From Candidatus Paceibacterota bacterium (lineage in GTDB: Bacteria; Verrucomicrobiota; Verrucomicrobiia; Limisphaerales; UBA8199), in assembly GCA_035452965.1 (NCBI GenBank), contig DAOTCE010000006.1, positions 113,159 through 177,158 on the forward strand: a stretch of 64,000 bases of DNA. The letters run 5' to 3'. How positions within the stretch are numbered: position 1 is the stretch's first letter; each line of letters begins with the position of its first letter. Position numbers and translations under genes: made by a program. This document shows positions 61,125 to 64,000 of the stretch, piece by piece. The notes under the pieces were generated by a model. It saw nothing but the letters and a program-made list of their open reading frames with translations. It made no database searches and was not told the origin of the DNA.

Positions 61125-63779
61125 GTGGCCCCGGCTGCTAAACCAATCTTCACTGTCCAGGTGCGCGAGCTCGTCGAGTTCGCTCTCCGCCGCGGCGACC
61201 TTGGCGGCGAGCGTGACTTCGTCGGCCCCGGCCGCGCCCTCGCCGGCACCCGCGGCCACCAGCGGCTCCAGCGGTCCCGCCCTCCCGGCTACCAGAAAGA
61301 AGTTCGCCTCAGCTTCGACCTCGAAACTCCCGACTTCACCCTGCGCATCCAAGGCCGCATTGACGGCCTCCTTGTCAGTCGGGAGGGCGAGCGTCCCCGC
61401 GAGCCCAAACACGCCAGCGAATCGGCCGAAGTCAGGGCTTGCGTGGACCCTCGCCCTCCCGCCGAGGCTCTTGCTAGTCTTCCCGAGGTTCTACTGGAGG
61501 AGATCAAGACCGTCCAGGCACGCTGGGACCGCCTCGCCGACCCGCTCCACTGGGCGCAGGCCAAGCTCTACGCCTACATTTACGCCCAGGCTAACGCCCT
61601 CCCGCACATCACCATCCAACTCAGCTACCTCGACCTGGACACCGGCGAGGTCACCGAGTTCCGCGAGCGCTGCTCCCTGCCCGACCTGGCGGCCTTCTTT
61701 GACCAAACTACCGCCATCTACCTCGACTGGCTCCGCGTCCAGCACCACTGGTGCCGCCAGCGCGACCAATCGCTCAGTTCACTCGCCTTTCCCTTCCCGC
61801 GCTACCGTCCCGGCCAACGCCAGCTTGCGGTCGCCGCTTATCGCGTCCTTGCCCGCGGCGGACGCCTGTTCCTCGAAGCCCCCACCGGCATCGGCAAGAC
61901 CATGTCCGTGGTCTTCCCGGCGCTCAAAGCCCTCGGCGAAGGCAAGCTGGAGCGCATCTTTTACCTGACGGCTCGCACGGTCGGTCGCGCCATCGCGCAA
62001 AAGGCCTTCGCCGACCTCCGCCACGCCGGCGCGCGCCTGCGTACATTGTCCCTTACGGCCAAAGAGAAGATTTGCGCGCAGGAAGGCCAGCCCTGCGACG
62101 ACCTGACCTGCCCCTTCGCGCGAGGCTATTACGACCGCCACAAGGCGGCCATGCGCGGAGCTCTCAGCCGCGAGGAAATCACCCGCCCTGTCCTCGAAGA
62201 AGTCAGCCGCGAGCACCAGGTTTGTCCCTTCGAACTCTCGCTGGACTTGTCCACCTGGGTGGACGTGGTCGTGTGCGACTACAACTACGTCTTCGACCCA
62301 AAAGTCTACCTGCGCCGCCACTTTGCCGAGGAACCGGGCGACTACGCCTTCCTCGTGGATGAGGCCCACAATCTGGTGGACCGCGCCCGCGAGATGTTCT
62401 CCGCCGACCTCGAGGTCCGAGAAATACAGGATGTCCGCCGCGCCCTTAAGGATGCCGTACCGCGCTGCGCAAAAGCTCTAAGCCGGCTGAGTTCCGCGAT
62501 GCGGAAACTGGGCGCCTCTGGAGCCGACACCTCACGCAAATCCGCCGAGCCGCCACCGGGGTTGATCACGGAAGGTCCCATTTCACTCGCCGAGGCGGAC
62601 CCACCCAGGACTGAGGTCCTGCCCGCGGCTGACTCGCCCCGCGCCGGCCTTACAAGCCGCGATTTTCCCGCCGATCTCCTGCCCCCGCTTGAGAAAGCCC
62701 TCAAGGAAGCCGAAACCTGGCTGGCGCGGAACCAGCCCGCCGACTTCCGCGAGGCCCTCCTCCAACTCTACTTCCGCCTCCGCACTTTCCACCGCACCGC
62801 CCAGCTCTATGACGAACGCTATGTCACCATCGCCGATCTGCCCCGCAGCGCCGGTCCCGCGCCCACAGCATCTTGGACTGCGCCGGCACAGCGCAGCAAC
62901 GACGGCGCTTTGTTGCCCGCACGCAGCACCCGCCGCCGCGCCACAGCCGTCCGCATCCGCCTCTTCTGCCTCGACCCTTCCCACCTCCTCCAGCAAGCCC
63001 TCGCTCGCGGCAAAGCCGCCGCCTTCTTCTCGGCCACACTCACCCCAACTGATTACTACCGCGCCCTCCTGGGCGGCAGCGAGGAGGACCCCATGCTGCA
63101 ACTGCCCTCGCCTTTCCCGCCCGAACATCTCGCCGTGCTGGTGCAGGACCGCATTCGCACGGACTTCAAGGCTCGCGCTGCATCGCTGGGAGACGTGGTG
63201 CAGGCCATCGCCTGCCTTGTGGAAGGGCGGCCCGGCAACTACCTCGCCTACTTTCCGTCCTACCAATATCTCACCGCCGTGCAGGAGCAGTTCCACGCGC
63301 TCCACCCCGCCGTGCCGATCCTCGTCCAGCATCCCGGGATGAGCGAAGCTGAACGGGAGGCCTTCCTGGCTGCGTTCGCCGTGGATCACGGCGAAACGCT
63401 GCTGGGATTCGCCGTCATGGGTGGCGTATTCGGCGAAGGCATTGACCTGGTCGGCGACCGGCTGATTGGGGCGGTGATCGTCGGCGTGGGTTTGCCTCAG
63501 CTCTGCATCGAGCGTGACCTCATCCGCGACTACTTCCAGCAGAAAACCGGCTCCGGCTTCGAGTATGCCTACACTTTCCCGGGTATGAATCGAGTTCTGC
63601 AGGCCATCGGCCGCGTCATTCGCTCGGAAACCGACCGCGGGGCTGTACTCCTGATTGATACCCGCTTCGCTGATACGCGCTACCGCCGGCTCTTCCCCCC
63701 CTGGTGGCGCCGCCTGACCGTCCGCAATGCCGCCGCCTTGAGCCATGCGCTGAACGAATTCTGGGTCCACTTGCCCTGA
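61125..63779 (+). CDS. PD-(D/E)XK nuclease-DinG-like superfamily 2 helicase
   Basis: 884 residues from GTG 61125; a TTG at 61053 would add 24 residues, and the domain starts at FTVQVRELVEFALRRGDL. The nuclease motif is QGRIDGLL (Asp80) with LLEEIKT (Glu126, Lys128), like Cas4/RecB-type folds. An XPD/DinG helicase follows: Walker A APTGIGKT (about 252), four cysteines near 315-330 and 370-395 for an iron-sulfur cluster (KICAQEGQPCDDLTCPF, HQVCPFEL), VDEAHN (about 410), GEGIDLVGDR and QAIGRVIRS. It probably processes damaged or flap DNA. In-frame palindromic DNA lies between the two nuclease motifs. Confidence 0.9.
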   Translation: MAPAAKPIFTVQVRELVEFALRRGDLGGERDFVGPGRALAGTRGHQRLQRSRPPGYQKEVRLSFDLETPDFTLRIQGRIDGLLVSREGERPREPKHASESAEVRACVDPRPPAEALASLPEVLLEEIKTVQARWDRLADPLHWAQAKLYAYIYAQANALPHITIQLSYLDLDTGEVTEFRERCSLPDLAAFFDQTTAIYLDWLRVQHHWCRQRDQSLSSLAFPFPRYRPGQRQLAVAAYRVLARGGRLFLEAPTGIGKTMSVVFPALKALGEGKLERIFYLTARTVGRAIAQKAFADLRHAGARLRTLSLTAKEKICAQEGQPCDDLTCPFARGYYDRHKAAMRGALSREEITRPVLEEVSREHQVCPFELSLDLSTWVDVVVCDYNYVFDPKVYLRRHFAEEPGDYAFLVDEAHNLVDRAREMFSADLEVREIQDVRRALKDAVPRCAKALSRLSSAMRKLGASGADTSRKSAEPPPGLITEGPISLAEADPPRTEVLPAADSPRAGLTSRDFPADLLPPLEKALKEAETWLARNQPADFREALLQLYFRLRTFHRTAQLYDERYVTIADLPRSAGPAPTASWTAPAQRSNDGALLPARSTRRRATAVRIRLFCLDPSHLLQQALARGKAAAFFSATLTPTDYYRALLGGSEEDPMLQLPSPFPPEHLAVLVQDRIRTDFKARAASLGDVVQAIACLVEGRPGNYLAYFPSYQYLTAVQEQFHALHPAVPILVQHPGMSEAEREAFLAAFAVDHGETLLGFAVMGGVFGEGIDLVGDRLIGAVIVGVGLPQLCIERDLIRDYFQQKTGSGFEYAYTFPGMNRVLQAIGRVIRSETDRGAVLLIDTRFADTRYRRLFPPWWRRLTVRNAAALSHALNEFWVHLP
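61381..61460. repeat. In-frame palindromic element inside the helicase-nuclease gene
   Basis: Left arm GGGAGGGCGAGCGTCC (61381-61396) and right arm GGACCCTCGCCCTCCC (61445-61460) pair at 15 of 16 bases over a 48-bp middle. It encodes about 27 residues rich in Arg, Glu, Pro and Ala (GERPREPKHASESAEVRACV), sitting between the catalytic Asp and the Glu-x-Lys of the nuclease domain. The open frame is kept, like palindromic elements of Rickettsia (RPE). Confidence 0.6.
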
Positions 63780-63950
63780 CCTGGCTCCGGGACCTCAGCC
63801 TGGCCGGAATTGAGCAGGATAATCTTACCAGGCTAATGGGCTAAAGATGCGCACCGCCAGCCGGCTGTATCCGGCCAAACCCAATTACTGGCCCCCCCCC
63901 GTCCCCCAATCCTGCTACGGCCAAGTAACGGCGACTCTCCACCGAGACTA

Positions 63951-63994
63951 CGGTGTGTATCCCATGGGGAGCGCTCCCCATGGGATACACACCG
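63951..63994. repeat. Perfect 44-bp palindrome
   Basis: The sequence from 63951 to 63972 is the exact reverse complement of 63973-63994, centred on AGCGCT with no loop. There is no T-run on either side. It lies 172 bp after the helicase gene and 6 bp from the window edge. It may be a terminator, a protein-binding cruciform, or a fold-back assembly artefact. Confidence 0.75.
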
Positions 63995-64000
63995 GGGTAT

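Noticed and set aside
60856..61968. Continuation of the pheT frame into the helicase region (open to 61968)
   Set aside because: After about 60855 the translation turns into Ser/Pro/Ala-rich sequence that is the out-of-frame shadow of the helicase gene.
1..64000. CRISPR arrays, tRNA and rRNA genes
   Set aside because: No regular spacer-repeat array and no cloverleaf or rRNA-like block was recognised on either strand by eye; a covariance search could still find a missed tRNA.

Overview
The window looks like chromosomal DNA of a high-GC Verrucomicrobiota bacterium, most likely of the Limisphaerales/Pedosphaera type (subdivision 3). The pointers are: Gloeo_Verruco tandem repeats (TIGR03803) with a verrucomicrobial-style C-terminal domain in a giant secreted protein; prepilin-like proteins, one with an H-X9-DG motif; four Tat-exported Gfo/Idh/MocA oxidoreductases; HEAT-repeat secreted proteins; and the GldA/GldF/GldG/DUF4340 ABC cassette. 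This assignment is inferred from gene content, not from a phylogeny. I saw no rRNA, tRNA, CRISPR array, integrase or intact insertion sequence.

Layout. 1-9 kb: the tail of purN, hisG, a minus-strand MocA-HEAT pair, then feoA-feoA-feoB behind a promoter that overlaps a Fur-like operator, and a prepilin-like protein. 9-15 kb: one 1,954-residue secreted sedolisin (S53) carrying two blocks of seven Gloeo_Verruco repeats and Ig-like domains. 15-23 kb: an Old Yellow Enzyme, a DUF748 giant, a set of small unknown genes (two of them paralogues), and dtd. 23-29 kb: DUF4340-GldG-GldF-GldA ABC operon. 29-41 kb: DUF2203, a TPR lipoprotein, a 33-residue bS22/mS38-like ribosomal protein, a GH39-like glycosidase, a second MocA-HEAT pair, two more MocA enzymes, and leuD. 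41-47 kb: a complete six-gene Ech-type group 4 [NiFe]-hydrogenase operon (echA-F) in which the small subunit EchC is fused to a GNAT acetyltransferase domain. 47-64 kb: GH20 hexosaminidase, pdxH, gyrB-gyrA, an ABC exporter pair, a prepilin-like protein, bifunctional tyrA, a decayed pheT fragment, and a PD-(D/E)XK/DinG-like nuclease-helicase.

Themes. Carbohydrate breakdown in the envelope (MocA enzymes, GH39, GH20) and anaerobic, iron-dependent energy metabolism (Feo, Ech) dominate. The amino acid and cofactor genes (hisG, leuD, tyrA, pdxH) are scattered singletons.

The non-coding and intra-coding DNA is unusually rich in structured repeats. There are two copies of a 125-bp palindromic element touching stop codons, two copies of a 170-bp element built on 11-bp iterations plus TTGACA, an 89-bp MITE-like element with 10-bp target duplications, and palindromes embedded in frame in feoB and the helicase gene. 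The most unusual protein is the EchC-GNAT fusion. All start sites and promoters are read by eye; no alignment or model search was run.
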